This document shows, piece by piece, positions 20,362 to 28,825 of a stretch of DNA of 64,000 nt. The stretch is from Burkholderiaceae bacterium. Lineage in GTDB: Bacteria; Pseudomonadota; Gammaproteobacteria; Burkholderiales; Burkholderiaceae_C. The notes under the pieces were generated by a model. It saw only the letters and a list, made by a program, of their open reading frames with translations, made no database searches and had not been told where the DNA came from. A program made the translations under genes and the position numbers. The stretch is taken from the NCBI GenBank assembly GCA_026125795.1, contig JAHCKM010000004.1:372001-436000 (forward strand), written 5' to 3'. Positions within the stretch are counted from its first letter, which is position 1. Every line of letters starts with the position of its first letter.

Positions 20362-21176
20362 CGGCAACGCCTGCGCCGCTGGCCTTCATCACCGGCGCTT
20401 CCAGCGGCATCGGCCAGGCCGTGGCGGCGCGTTTCCATGCCCAGGGCTGGCGGCTCGCGCTGGTGGCGCGTCGCGATGCCGAGCTGCGCGACTGGGCTCG
20501 CGCGTCCGGTTTCGACGAGTCCGCGGTTCAGGTCTATGCGGCAGACGTGCGCGACATCGGGGCAATCACCGCAGCCGGCCGAGCCTGCATCGAGCGTCAG
20601 GGGCTGCCCCAGGTGGTGATCGCCAACGCCGGGATCAGCAGCGGAATCGACAGCGCGGTACTCGAAGACCTCGAGGTGATGCGCGCGACGCTCGATACCA
20701 ACAACCTGGGGATGGCCGCGACGTTCCAGCCTTTCATCGAGCCGATGCGCCAGCGCCGTGCCGGCACGTTGGTGGGCATTGCCAGCGTGGCCGGCATCCG
20801 CGGGCTGCCCGGGCATGCCGCCTACTGCGCCAGCAAGGCCGCGGTGATCGCCTATTGCGAGAGCCTGCGCGGCGAGTGCCGGCCGTACGGCCTGCGCGTG
20901 GTGACCATCGTGCCGGGTTACATCGACACGCCGCTGACGCGCGGCAATCCGTACCCGATGCCGTTCCTGATGCCGGCCGAGCGGTTTGCCGCGGCTGCGA
21001 TGGACGCCATCGTGGCAGGCCGCAGCTACCGGGTGATCCCGTGGCAGATGGGCGTCGTGGCCAAGTTGCTGAGGTTGCTGCCCAACGCCGTCTTCGATCG
21101 GCTGCTCGCGGGCCGTCCGCGCAAGCCGCGCAGCGCCGCGCAGCGTGCTGAACGCCGCGGCGGCCAGCCTCCATGA
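20358..21176 (+). CDS. short-chain dehydrogenase/reductase
   Basis: 272 aa classical SDR with the cofactor motif TGASSGIGQA at residues 12-21, the structural NAG motif (IANAGISSG), a catalytic serine in GIASVAGIRG and the catalytic pair YCASK. The C-terminal tail of about 25 residues is arginine-rich. Substrate unknown. Overlapping ATGA with lptC implies coexpression with the Kdo/LPS genes, yet no link to LPS is known from sequence alone. Confidence 0.9.
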   Translation: MTATPAPLAFITGASSGIGQAVAARFHAQGWRLALVARRDAELRDWARASGFDESAVQVYAADVRDIGAITAAGRACIERQGLPQVVIANAGISSGIDSAVLEDLEVMRATLDTNNLGMAATFQPFIEPMRQRRAGTLVGIASVAGIRGLPGHAAYCASKAAVIAYCESLRGECRPYGLRVVTIVPGYIDTPLTRGNPYPMPFLMPAERFAAAAMDAIVAGRSYRVIPWQMGVVAKLLRLLPNAVFDRLLAGRPRKPRSAAQRAERRGGQPP

Positions 21177-21178
21177 CA

Positions 21179-21200
21179 AAGGGCGCCCGCAGGCGCCCTT
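21179..21200. terminator. bidirectional stem-loop between SDR and RRM genes
   Basis: AAGGGCGCC (21179-21187), loop CGCA, GGCGCCCTT (21192-21200). On the minus strand it is followed by TTTGTC, giving a modest intrinsic terminator for the RRM-protein gene. On the plus strand it lies just after the SDR stop. Confidence 0.65.
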
Positions 21201-21222
21201 GTTCACGATGCAGCGAGTGCGA

Positions 21223-21666
21223 TCAATAGCCTTGGCCGCCGCCGCCGCGCGGGCCACGGCCGGTGCCGTACGGGCTGCGGCCACCACCGCCGCCGCCGTA
21301 CCCGCCACCACCGCCGCCGCCACCGCCACCGCCGTACGAACCGCGACCACCACCGCCGCCACCACCGCCACCGTACGGCCCCCGGCCACCACCGCCGCCA
21401 AAGCCGCCCGGGCGCTCCTCGCGCGGGCGTGCCTCATTGACGACCACCGCGCGGCCTTCCAGCGGCTGGCCGTTCATCGCGTGGATCGCGGCTTGCGCCT
21501 CGGCGGCGCTGGACATCTCGACGAACCCGAAGCCCTTGGAACGGCCGGTCTCGCGGTCCATCATGACCTTGGCCGATGTGACGGTGCCGAATTGTGCGAA
21601 CGCAGCCTGCAACGATTCGTCGCGCACCGAATACGCGAGGTTGCCGACATACAGCTTGTTTCCCAT
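21223..21666 (-). CDS. RNA-binding protein, RRM domain with glycine-rich tail
   Basis: 147 aa. RRM at about residues 3-80 with RNP2 LYVGNLAY and RNP1 SKGFGFVEM. The C-terminal 60 residues are Gly/Arg/Tyr-rich, as in cyanobacterial and proteobacterial Rbp proteins that are often cold-induced. The start has a strong site AAGGAG about 9 bases upstream. The long gap on its 5' side is typical of genes with a regulated leader. It probably acts on mRNA stability or translation. Confidence 0.9.
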   Translation of the reverse strand: MGNKLYVGNLAYSVRDESLQAAFAQFGTVTSAKVMMDRETGRSKGFGFVEMSSAAEAQAAIHAMNGQPLEGRAVVVNEARPREERPGGFGGGGGRGPYGGGGGGGGGRGSYGGGGGGGGGGGYGGGGGGRSPYGTGRGPRGGGGQGY

Positions 21667-22376
21667 CGGGGGAAGCTCCTTCTCAATACCTAAAATCCAA
21701 GTGGAGCTTCAACCCAGCGTGAACCGATCAAGCAAAGGCGCCGCCTCCAAACAAGGGCCGTGGGCAAACAACACCCCGGCACGATTATCAGCATAAGTCC
21801 CAGTTGCCGCCATCGCAGCGGCCTCGGGCAAACCCGCAACGTGTGCGCAGGGGCTTTTTGACCTGCATTTGCGGTCGTTGGTGTGGCGCCGTTGCCGCAA
21901 GCGCCGGAACGTTTGGATGCCCAACACACGAGCCGATGCGCCGCGTTGCGACCGCTCCATGTGAAACACATGCATGGCTGGAGCCACATTGCGACGGCGC
22001 CGCAGCTGCGCTCGGCAACCGCGCCTGCGCGCCGGCCGAGAATCTCTCCGATACCGAGTGCACACCAGACTGGTGCTGCTGCGACGGGGTTATTCCCGAT
22101 GTTGGCGCCTGGGTGCCCTTCTACAGTTCGGCCACCGCGAATGCCTGCGGGCGGTTCTATCCGGGGGCATGAGCCGGGTTGGGGTTGAGGAGACAAACGT
22201 CGAGGCGCCAGACCAAAAGTCTGGCGCCTTGTCTTTTCCGGGAACGGGCTTGTGCAGTCAGACGAATTGCACCGCCGCGGCGCCCTGAATCATTCGATGG
22301 TGGCGCGCCCACCGCATTACGCTGGGTTCCACTTCCCGCTGTACCCGCGCCACGACAAGTTGCGCGCGCCGCCCCC
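21667..22376. other. 710-base gap: RRM leader and possible small-RNA locus
   Basis: No reading frame in this gap has convincing codon use, although several short open frames exist on both strands. The left part must contain the leftward RRM-gene promoter and 5' leader. The right part ends in a strong plus-strand terminator (22203-22236) with no evident gene feeding it, so a small RNA could be encoded between about 21950 and 22230. Confidence 0.45.
22203..22236 (+). terminator. intrinsic terminator of an unassigned plus-strand transcript
   Basis: Perfect 11-bp stem AGGCGCCAGAC (22203-22213), loop CAAAA, GTCTGGCGCCT (22219-22229), followed by TGTCTTTT. No T-run on the other strand, so it acts rightward. 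Confidence 0.85.
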
Positions 22377-23228
22377 ATGCCCGTTGAAGCGAAACTCCGC
22401 ACGCTCGAGATCGACATCCCGAGCCAACCGCAATCGCTGGTGCGATTGAGCTTGCTGATGGCTGAGGAACAGCCCAACCTGTCGGCGCTGTCGGCGCTGA
22501 TCGAGACCGACATGGGGCTCGCGGCGGCCGTTCTGAAGGCGGTCAATTCGTCGCTCTACGGCTTGTCGGGTCGTGTCCAGACGGTGCAACAGGCCATCAC
22601 CTTTCTCGGCATGCGCGAGGTGGCGGCCATCGTGCTCGAGATCGGACTGCGCTCGGTGTTCCCGCCGACGCCGGAACTGCAGGCGATCTGGCAGCGCGCC
22701 GGGCAACGCGGTCTCATCATGGGCCGCCTGGCGGCTTTGCTGCAGATGGATGCGTGGGCCGCGCACTCGGCCGGCCTGTTCGAGGAGTGCGGCAAGGCGG
22801 TGCTTTTCCGCCATGCGCCCGACCACTACCGCTCGGTGTTGCGGGCGGCCACCAATGACGTCGAGCTGGTCGAGCTGGAAGCGGCGGCCTTCGGTGTCAG
22901 CCACGATGCGTTGGGCGCGGCCCTGTGCGACTCGTGGGGCCTGAGCCCGGCGGCCATCGCATCGGTGCGCCACCACGTGAGCGCTCAGGCCGACCTGCAG
23001 CTGCCCGACACGATGAAACGCCGCTCGATCGTGGCGCTGTCTGTGGTTGCGGCCACGATGCTGCGCGACGCCGATGAGGAGCTGCTCGATGAGCGTGTCG
23101 GGCAGATCGCCCCGCACTGCGACATCGACACGCAGGGCCTGCTGCGCGCCGCACGCCGTGTGCAGGAGCAGTGGGCCCAGGCGGTGGCACGCGGTCGCCA
23201 GGCGCAGCCGTCGGCACCGCCCAGCTAG
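22377..23228 (+). CDS. HDOD domain-containing protein
   Basis: 283 aa. The HDOD domain (about residues 10-210) resembles an HD phosphohydrolase fold without enzymatic residues; such proteins act in signalling, often with GGDEF or histidine kinase partners. Motifs: IPSQPQSLVRLSLLMA, LIETDMGLAAAVLKAVNSSLYG, VQTVQQAITFLGMREV. No additional output domain is present. ATG at 22377 gives the expected N-terminus; the frame is open upstream across a terminator. Stand-alone gene, upstream of an acyl-CoA ligase. Confidence 0.88.
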   Translation: MPVEAKLRTLEIDIPSQPQSLVRLSLLMAEEQPNLSALSALIETDMGLAAAVLKAVNSSLYGLSGRVQTVQQAITFLGMREVAAIVLEIGLRSVFPPTPELQAIWQRAGQRGLIMGRLAALLQMDAWAAHSAGLFEECGKAVLFRHAPDHYRSVLRAATNDVELVELEAAAFGVSHDALGAALCDSWGLSPAAIASVRHHVSAQADLQLPDTMKRRSIVALSVVAATMLRDADEELLDERVGQIAPHCDIDTQGLLRAARRVQEQWAQAVARGRQAQPSAPPS

Positions 23229-23352
23229 GGGGCTCGCTCCAGAGTCGGCTCAGGAAAGCCCCGACGCCCGGCCCGGGGCGACAGGCTACGCTCGCACGCG
23301 CCGCGTCGGCGACGACCGCGGCCCCGAGACTGCAGCCAACAAGAGGCCCACG

Positions 23353-25041
23353 ATGAGCGCCAATCTGGTTTCGCCCGACACGCTGGCGTTGCAACGCCTG
23401 TACCACTGGGAGCGCACCGCGCCTGACAAAGTGGTGCTGACCCAACCCACCGGTGGTGGGGCACTGCGCGAGTTCACCTGGCGGCAAACGCTCGACCACA
23501 CGCGGCGCATCGCCGCTTACCTCAAGAGCCAGGGCATCGCGCCGGGTGACCGGGTGGCGATCCTGTCGAAGAACACCGCGTGGTGGCTGATGTGTGACTG
23601 GGCGATCTGGATGGCCGGCGGGGTGTCGGTGCCGCTGTACCCCACGCTGGCGGCCGACACGATCCGGCAGATCCTGACGCACAGCGAATCCAAACTGCTG
23701 TTTGTCGGCAAGCTCGACGGCTGGGACGGCATGAAGGCGGGCGTGCCGGCCGGCCTGCCGTGCATCGGCATGCCGCTGGCGCCGACCAACAGCTATCCGC
23801 AGTGGGACGACATCGTCGCGCGCACCGGGCCGCTGCCTGGTGAGCCGGTGCGCGACGGCGACGAACTCTCGACCATCATGTACACCTCGGGCACGACCGG
23901 TGCGCCCAAGGGCGTGATGCACAGCTTTGCCACGTTCGCCTGGTCCGTGACCGCGGGACTCAAGCGCGTGCCGGCGATCAACGCCAACGCGCGCATGCTG
24001 AGTTATCTGCCGCTGTCGCACGTGGCCGAACGCACGCTGGTCGAGCACGGCATCCTGGCCACCGGCATGCATGTGTTCTTTGCCGAAAGCCTCGACACCT
24101 TCACCGCCGACCTGCAGCGCGCGCGCCCGACGGCGTTCTTCTCGGTGCCGCGGCTGTGGGTCAAGTTCCAGCAGGGCGTGCACGCCAAGATGCCGCCGGC
24201 CAAGCTGCAACGACTGCTCGGCATCCCGATCCTCGGACGCATCGTGCGCAAGAAGGTCCTGAGCGCGCTCGGGCTGGACCAGTGCGAGTTCGCCGCCGGC
24301 GGCGCGGCGCCGATGCCGCCGGAGCTGCTGCGCTGGTACAACCGCCTCGGCCTCGACCTGGTCGAGGTGTACGGCATGACTGAGAACTGCGGCGTGTCGC
24401 ACGCCACGCTGCCCGGCAAGAGTCGGCCCGGCACGGTCGGGCTGCCCTACGAAGGCGTGCAGTCGCGCATCGACCCGGCCAACGGAGAGATCCAGGTCAA
24501 GAGCCCGGGCCTGATGCTCGGCTACTACAAGGAGCCCGAGCTGACGCGCGAGGCTTTCACCGCCGATGGCTGGCTGCACACCGGCGACAAGGGCACGCTC
24601 GATGCCGAAGGCAACCTGCGCATCACCGGTCGCGTGAAAGACCTGTTCAAGACCAGCAAGGGCAAATACGTGGCACCGGCGCCGATCGAGGACAGGCTGG
24701 TCATGCACGAGGCCATCGAGGCGTGCTGCGTCACCGGCGCCAACCTGGGCCAGCCGCTCGGCGTGGTGATGCTCAATCCGCAGGCCGCGGTGCGCGCCGG
24801 CGACAACGGCGCGCGCGGGGCCCTCGAACAATCGTTGTCGGCCCACCTGACGCAGGTGAATGCGGCGCTCGACCCGCACGAGCAACTCGACTGCCTGGTG
24901 GTTGTGACCGAGGCGTGGACGGTCGACAACGGTTTCATCACGCCAACCTTCAAGGTCAAGCGCAACCGCATCGAAGAGGTGTATGCGCCGCGCTACGAGT
25001 CGTGGGTCGGGGCGCGCAAGCCGGTGATCTGGGTGAGCTGA
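23353..25041 (+). CDS. AMP-dependent long-chain acyl-CoA synthetase
   Basis: 562 aa ANL-superfamily ligase activating a carboxylate via acyl-AMP to an acyl-CoA. Signature A3 is TIMYTSGTTGAPKGVMHS, followed by YLPLSHVAERT, VYGMTENCGVSHA (A5), GWLHTGDKG (A7) and GRVKDLFKTSKGKYVAPAPIE with the C-terminal lysine region (TFKVKRNRIEE). The pattern with KTSKGKYVAPAPIE is characteristic of long-chain acyl-CoA synthetases. ATG at 23353; the open frame before it overlaps the HDOD gene and is shadow. Confidence 0.92.
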   Translation: MSANLVSPDTLALQRLYHWERTAPDKVVLTQPTGGGALREFTWRQTLDHTRRIAAYLKSQGIAPGDRVAILSKNTAWWLMCDWAIWMAGGVSVPLYPTLAADTIRQILTHSESKLLFVGKLDGWDGMKAGVPAGLPCIGMPLAPTNSYPQWDDIVARTGPLPGEPVRDGDELSTIMYTSGTTGAPKGVMHSFATFAWSVTAGLKRVPAINANARMLSYLPLSHVAERTLVEHGILATGMHVFFAESLDTFTADLQRARPTAFFSVPRLWVKFQQGVHAKMPPAKLQRLLGIPILGRIVRKKVLSALGLDQCEFAAGGAAPMPPELLRWYNRLGLDLVEVYGMTENCGVSHATLPGKSRPGTVGLPYEGVQSRIDPANGEIQVKSPGLMLGYYKEPELTREAFTADGWLHTGDKGTLDAEGNLRITGRVKDLFKTSKGKYVAPAPIEDRLVMHEAIEACCVTGANLGQPLGVVMLNPQAAVRAGDNGARGALEQSLSAHLTQVNAALDPHEQLDCLVVVTEAWTVDNGFITPTFKVKRNRIEEVYAPRYESWVGARKPVIWVS

Positions 25042-25054
25042 GGCTCCGGCGGGT

Positions 25055-26332
25055 TCAGGCGCCTCGGCGCAGCAGCGCGTGCAGCGCGATCGCGCCGAAC
25101 GTCGCGGTGCCGATGCCGCCGAGCGCGAAGGCGCCGAACTTCAGCGTGAAGTCGCCGGTGCCCAGCACCAGCGTCACCGCGGCCACGATCAGGTTGGTGT
25201 TGTCGGAAAAATCGACGCGGTTGTCGACCCAGATCTTGGCGCCGGCGATCGCGATCAGTCCGAACACCACGATCGACACGCCGCCCATCACCGCCAGCGG
25301 GATCGCCTGGATCAAAGCGCCGAACTTCGGGCTGAAACCGAGCAGCAGGGCGACCAGCGCGGCGACGATGAACATCGCCGTCGAGTAGATCTTGGTCGCC
25401 GCCATGACGCCGATGTTCTCGGCGTAGGTGGTGACGCCGGTGCCGCCGACGCCGCCTGACACGATGGTGGCCACGCCGTCGCCGAGGAATGCGCGTCCCA
25501 TGCTGGCATCGAGATTGCGCCCGGTCATCGCGCCGACGGCCTTGATGTGACCCAGGTTCTCGGCCACCAGGATGATCGCCACCGGCGCGATCAGCAGCAT
25601 GGCCGGGGCCGAGAAGACCGGGGTCGCGAACTTCGGCGCGCCCAACCAGGCCGCGTGGGCCACGCCCGACAGGTCGACCGGCTTGCCCAACCCCATGCCG
25701 TTGGTGAGCACCGCATAGATCACCGTGGCCACGATCAGGCCCACCAGAATCAGCAACCGCTGCGCCATGCCCCGCGTGTACACAGCAACCACGCCGACAC
25801 AGACGAAAGTCAGTGCCTGCATCCAGGCATCGAACGGCGTCGGCGCCATGTTCTTGATGGGGATGCCGGCGAGGTTCAGTCCGATCACCGCCACCACCGC
25901 ACCGGTGACCACCGGCGGCATCAGCCTCTCGATCCAGCCGGTGCCGACCGCCATCACGATCAGGCCGATCACCGCGTACAACACGCCGCAGGCGATGATG
26001 CCGCCCAGCGCGACGCCGATGTTGGCGTTGGGCCCGCTGCCTCCATAGGCCGACGCGGCGATCACCACACCGATGAAGGCAAAGCTCGAGCCGAGGTAGC
26101 TCGGCACCTTGCCGGCCGTCACGAAGAAGAAGATCAGCGTACCCACGCCGCTCATCAGGATCGCGACGTTGGGATCGAAGCCCATCAGGATCGGCGCCAG
26201 CACCGTGGCACCGAACATCGCGATCACGTGCTGCACGCCCAGTGCGGCGGTCTGCGGCCACGGCAGGCGTTCGTCGGGCGCGACCACGCCGCCCGGTTGC
26301 GCGATCACCTCGCGCCATTGGAACAGGCTCAT
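25055..26332 (-). CDS. uracil-xanthine (NCS2) family permease
   Basis: 425 aa, about 14 hydrophobic segments. Proton-coupled nucleobase uptake family. It shows the N-terminal GVQHVIAMFGATVLAPILMG and the conserved substrate-site block APVAIILVAENLGHIKAVG followed by GVGGTGVTTYAENIG. The H/E pattern matches uracil permease (UraA) and RutG more than xanthine permeases. No pyrimidine catabolism genes are adjacent. Converges on the acyl-CoA ligase with 13 bases between stops. Confidence 0.9.
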   Translation of the reverse strand: MSLFQWREVIAQPGGVVAPDERLPWPQTAALGVQHVIAMFGATVLAPILMGFDPNVAILMSGVGTLIFFFVTAGKVPSYLGSSFAFIGVVIAASAYGGSGPNANIGVALGGIIACGVLYAVIGLIVMAVGTGWIERLMPPVVTGAVVAVIGLNLAGIPIKNMAPTPFDAWMQALTFVCVGVVAVYTRGMAQRLLILVGLIVATVIYAVLTNGMGLGKPVDLSGVAHAAWLGAPKFATPVFSAPAMLLIAPVAIILVAENLGHIKAVGAMTGRNLDASMGRAFLGDGVATIVSGGVGGTGVTTYAENIGVMAATKIYSTAMFIVAALVALLLGFSPKFGALIQAIPLAVMGGVSIVVFGLIAIAGAKIWVDNRVDFSDNTNLIVAAVTLVLGTGDFTLKFGAFALGGIGTATFGAIALHALLRRGA

Positions 26333-26547
26333 CGAGTGCCTCCTCGTGGGGTTTCGTTCTTGTGCGCCGGCGCGGCGGCCGGCGGCGCGAGTCTATGACC
26401 CGCGACGCACCAACGTCACGAGGAAATGTGTGGGGGAAAAAGATGGGGAGCGGGACATTGGCACGAGGCTCGCTCTCAACCACCCGTGCCGGCCCGCTCC
26501 CCTTTGGACGTCAACCCTGTCCCAAACCTTGACGCGTCAGCCCGATA

Positions 26548-26694
26548 TCAGGGCTGGCGGTGAAACTGAAACGACAGCTGCGTGCTGGGCCGCGCGGCGC
26601 GCAGCACCTGGGCGTTGCCGGTCGGCCGCACCGGCTGGCGCGGCGGCGTGGCCTGCTTGGGCACGGGCTTCAGCACGGTCGGCGGGTGGCTCAC
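26548..26694 (-). CDS. hypothetical 48-aa protein
   Basis: GTG start at 26694, 15 bases after the stop of the 88-aa frame at 26710 and in the same frame. The codons are strongly GC-ended, as in real genes here, and the product is proline/glutamine-rich and basic (starts VSHPPTVLKPVPKQATP). It could be the second half of a longer gene interrupted by TGA at 26710-26712. No family recognised. Confidence 0.35.
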   Translation of the reverse strand: MSHPPTVLKPVPKQATPPRQPVRPTGNAQVLRAARPSTQLSFQFHRQP

Positions 26695-26709
26695 GGCGGC
26701 TCCCAACGA

Positions 26710-26976
26710 TCAACGGAAGGCCGAGGCCACGCGCAGCGACGCGCTCGGCTGCAATGGCGTCACGAAGGCTTCGCTGGCATCGTCGGCGACGCTCACCATC
26801 TCGGGCGCCAACGCCGCGGACGCGCGCTGCGCCCACTCGGCCAGCGCACTGCCGGACGGAAAGCGCAGCGCGGCCGGCTGCGCCAGGCGCAGCAGCGACG
26901 AGGCGCCGCCGTGCACGCGGTGCGCCGCCGCGCGCATGCGGCGCGGCCGGGCGAGAGGTGCAAATCCGCTGGGCAT
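26710..26976 (-). CDS. hypothetical 88-aa protein
   Basis: ATG at 26976 is preceded by AGGAGAA about 8 bases upstream, a good ribosome binding site, and third codon positions are GC-rich throughout. The product begins with an arginine-rich segment and continues with a PSGSALAEWAQRASAALAPE helix-like region. No signal peptide or membrane segment. Not recognised. It lies in a block between the NCS2 permease and a hydrolase. Confidence 0.55.
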   Translation of the reverse strand: MPSGFAPLARPRRMRAAAHRVHGGASSLLRLAQPAALRFPSGSALAEWAQRASAALAPEMVSVADDASEAFVTPLQPSASLRVASAFR

Positions 26977-27148
26977 CGTCGGGTTCTCCTATGGCATGTC
27001 GCGTGTGCTGTCGAGCGGTGCAAGCGCATCAAGCATGCCAAGGCCCGCACGGGTGCCGACGCGTGATGGCGGTCACGAACAGCCGTGTTGGTGCCGCCGT
27101 CGCGCGGCGCAGGTGACCAGACTTTTGTTACAGGTCTGACCGGCTTGG

Positions 27149-28024
27149 TCAATCGCGGCGCAGGTGCTGCATCGCCGATGCGATCACCGCAGGGTCCTCG
27201 AGGATGCGGCGGTGACCGAGGCCTTGTGTCACCTGCAGCCGAGCGCCGCGCAGGGCGCCGGCCAGCGCGCGGCCGGTGGCCAGGGGCGCGGTGCGGTCGT
27301 CGCTGTCGTGCAGCACCAGCGTCGGGCGCGTCACGCGCGCTCCGAGCCAATCCGGCCCGAACTGGTCGACGCCCACGCCCTCTCGGCGCAGGATGGCTTG
27401 CTCCATGCGCTCGGCCAGCGCCTCGGTCAGGCCGAGCCCGGCGGCAAACCAGCGCAGGAACAGCGCCGGTGGCGGCGACGGCGCGATCAGCACCAAGCGC
27501 TCCACGGTCAGGCCGCGCGCCACCGCATGAGCCGCGGCCAGCGCGCCCAGCGAATGCGCGACCACGCCATGCCACGGACCGAGGCCGGCCGAAGCGGAGA
27601 ACAAAGCGCGCACCCACTGCGGCAGCGTGGCCCGTTTGCCTTGACTGGCGCCGTGCGCCGGCAGGTCCAGCAGCACGGGATCGAAACCGGCGGCGGCAGC
27701 GGCTTCGCCGAGTGCGCGCATCTGTTGCGCATCGCCGGCCCAGCCGTGTGCCAGCAGGACCCGCGGACGGCCCGCAGTGTCCCGGCGTTGCCAGCTGACG
27801 ACGATGCCGCTCTCGAAGCGATGCCGATGCGGCCGCCAATGTGGCGGCACGTTCAACAGGCGCGCGCGGCGGCCGCGCGCCAACGGGGTGAGGAACAGGC
27901 GCATCGCGAGCGCCGTGCCGGCCTCGGTCGACAACGAATGCGTCGCTCGCACGGCCGCGGCGACGGCGCGTGCCGCGGGCGAGGCATAAAAGGCGGCGGC
28001 GGGGTTGGATGACATCGGGTTCAT
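27149..28024 (-). CDS. alpha/beta hydrolase
   Basis: 291 aa. Nucleophile elbow AHSLGA (serine), acid loop LVLHDSDDRT (aspartate) and a histidine in GLGHRRIL give a complete catalytic triad; the oxyanion region is LLAHGWAGDAQQM. Substrate unknown (esterase or lipase-like). Immediately upstream, at 28058-28072, lies a copy of the palindrome that also precedes the neighbouring TetR gene, so repression by that regulator is likely. Confidence 0.88.
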   Translation of the reverse strand: MNPMSSNPAAAFYASPAARAVAAAVRATHSLSTEAGTALAMRLFLTPLARGRRARLLNVPPHWRPHRHRFESGIVVSWQRRDTAGRPRVLLAHGWAGDAQQMRALGEAAAAAGFDPVLLDLPAHGASQGKRATLPQWVRALFSASAGLGPWHGVVAHSLGALAAAHAVARGLTVERLVLIAPSPPPALFLRWFAAGLGLTEALAERMEQAILRREGVGVDQFGPDWLGARVTRPTLVLHDSDDRTAPLATGRALAGALRGARLQVTQGLGHRRILEDPAVIASAMQHLRRD

Positions 28025-28057
28025 CGGGGCTCCTGGTCGAAGGCGGCCGTACGTTGC

Positions 28058-28072
28058 GCACGGTCGTGCGAA
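28058..28072. promoter_or_regulatory. predicted TetR operator before the hydrolase gene
   Basis: GCACGGTCGTGC plus GAA, a near-perfect dyad 33 bases upstream of the hydrolase start. It differs by a single base from the palindrome before the TetR gene. Confidence 0.7.
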
Positions 28073-28120
28073 TGCTCAGAACGTCAAAGTCGGCACGGTT
28101 CGGACATCTCCCGAGCCGGA

Positions 28121-28750
28121 TCAGGCGCGCCGGCCGCGGGCCGGCGAGGAAGACATGCGGTCGGCGATCAGGCGCTGCCAGGTGTGGGCCGCGCGCTGCA
28201 GCGCCCGTGCGTCGCCGAGGAAACGGGCGTCGCGCATCGCGCCGGTGAACAGCGCGTCCATCTCGAAGGCGAGCTGTTCGGCATCGGTGTCGGCGGCGAG
28301 ATGGCCCTCGTCGACCGCCTGCATCACCGTGCGCTTCAGTGCCGCGCGCCAGCGTCGCACGCCGTCGAGCAGCAGCTCACGCACCGGCCCGACGCGGTCG
28401 TCGTACTCGAAGGCGCCGGCGCAATAGATGCAGCCTTGCGGCACCTCGACGCGCCGCGCGCGCTCGAGCCAGCGATGCATCAACGCGTTCAGGCGCGGCA
28501 GGCCGCGCGGCTCGCGCAGCGCGGGCACCAGCACGTCCTGCACGAAGCGGCGGTCGTACTCTTCCAGCACCAGCGCCTGCAGCTGCTCACGCGAACCGAC
28601 ACGCGAAAACACGCCGCTCTTGGACAGCCCGAGCCGCTTGGCGACCTCGCCGATGGTCAGGCTCTCGAGCCCGTCCGACGCCGCCATCGACAGCGCTGTG
28701 TCGACGATGGCGGCCAGCGTGAGCTGGCTGCGGCTCTGGGTGGTGGACAT
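28121..28750 (-). CDS. TetR/AcrR family transcriptional regulator
   Basis: 209 aa from ATG at 28750. N-terminal helix-turn-helix (GLESLTIGEVAKRLGLSKSG about residues 27-46) and an all-helical ligand domain with the TetR_C-like region LERARRVEVPQGCIYCAGAF. The frame also has an ATG 14 codons earlier, but it would span the operator. Same direction as the hydrolase and 96 bases from it. A matched operator pair supports autoregulation and control of the hydrolase. Confidence 0.9.
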   Translation of the reverse strand: MSTTQSRSQLTLAAIVDTALSMAASDGLESLTIGEVAKRLGLSKSGVFSRVGSREQLQALVLEEYDRRFVQDVLVPALREPRGLPRLNALMHRWLERARRVEVPQGCIYCAGAFEYDDRVGPVRELLLDGVRRWRAALKRTVMQAVDEGHLAADTDAEQLAFEMDALFTGAMRDARFLGDARALQRAAHTWQRLIADRMSSSPARGRRA

Positions 28751-28763
28751 CGGGCCCAATTTA

Positions 28764-28778
28764 GCACGATCGTGCGAA
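28764..28778. promoter_or_regulatory. predicted TetR operator upstream of its own gene
   Basis: Perfect 12-bp palindrome GCACGATCGTGC followed by GAA, 13 bases before the TetR start codon; the half site TTCGTGCGA recurs at 28780-28788. Confidence 0.75.
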
Positions 28779-28825
28779 GTTCGTGCGAGCAACTGCGTTT
28801 CAACCGCAACGACCGCGCGTCCGAC

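Noticed and set aside
21690-22196. 168-residue leftward frame upstream of the RRM gene
   Set aside because: Codon use is poor, no start signal, and it covers the expected promoter region and a terminator.
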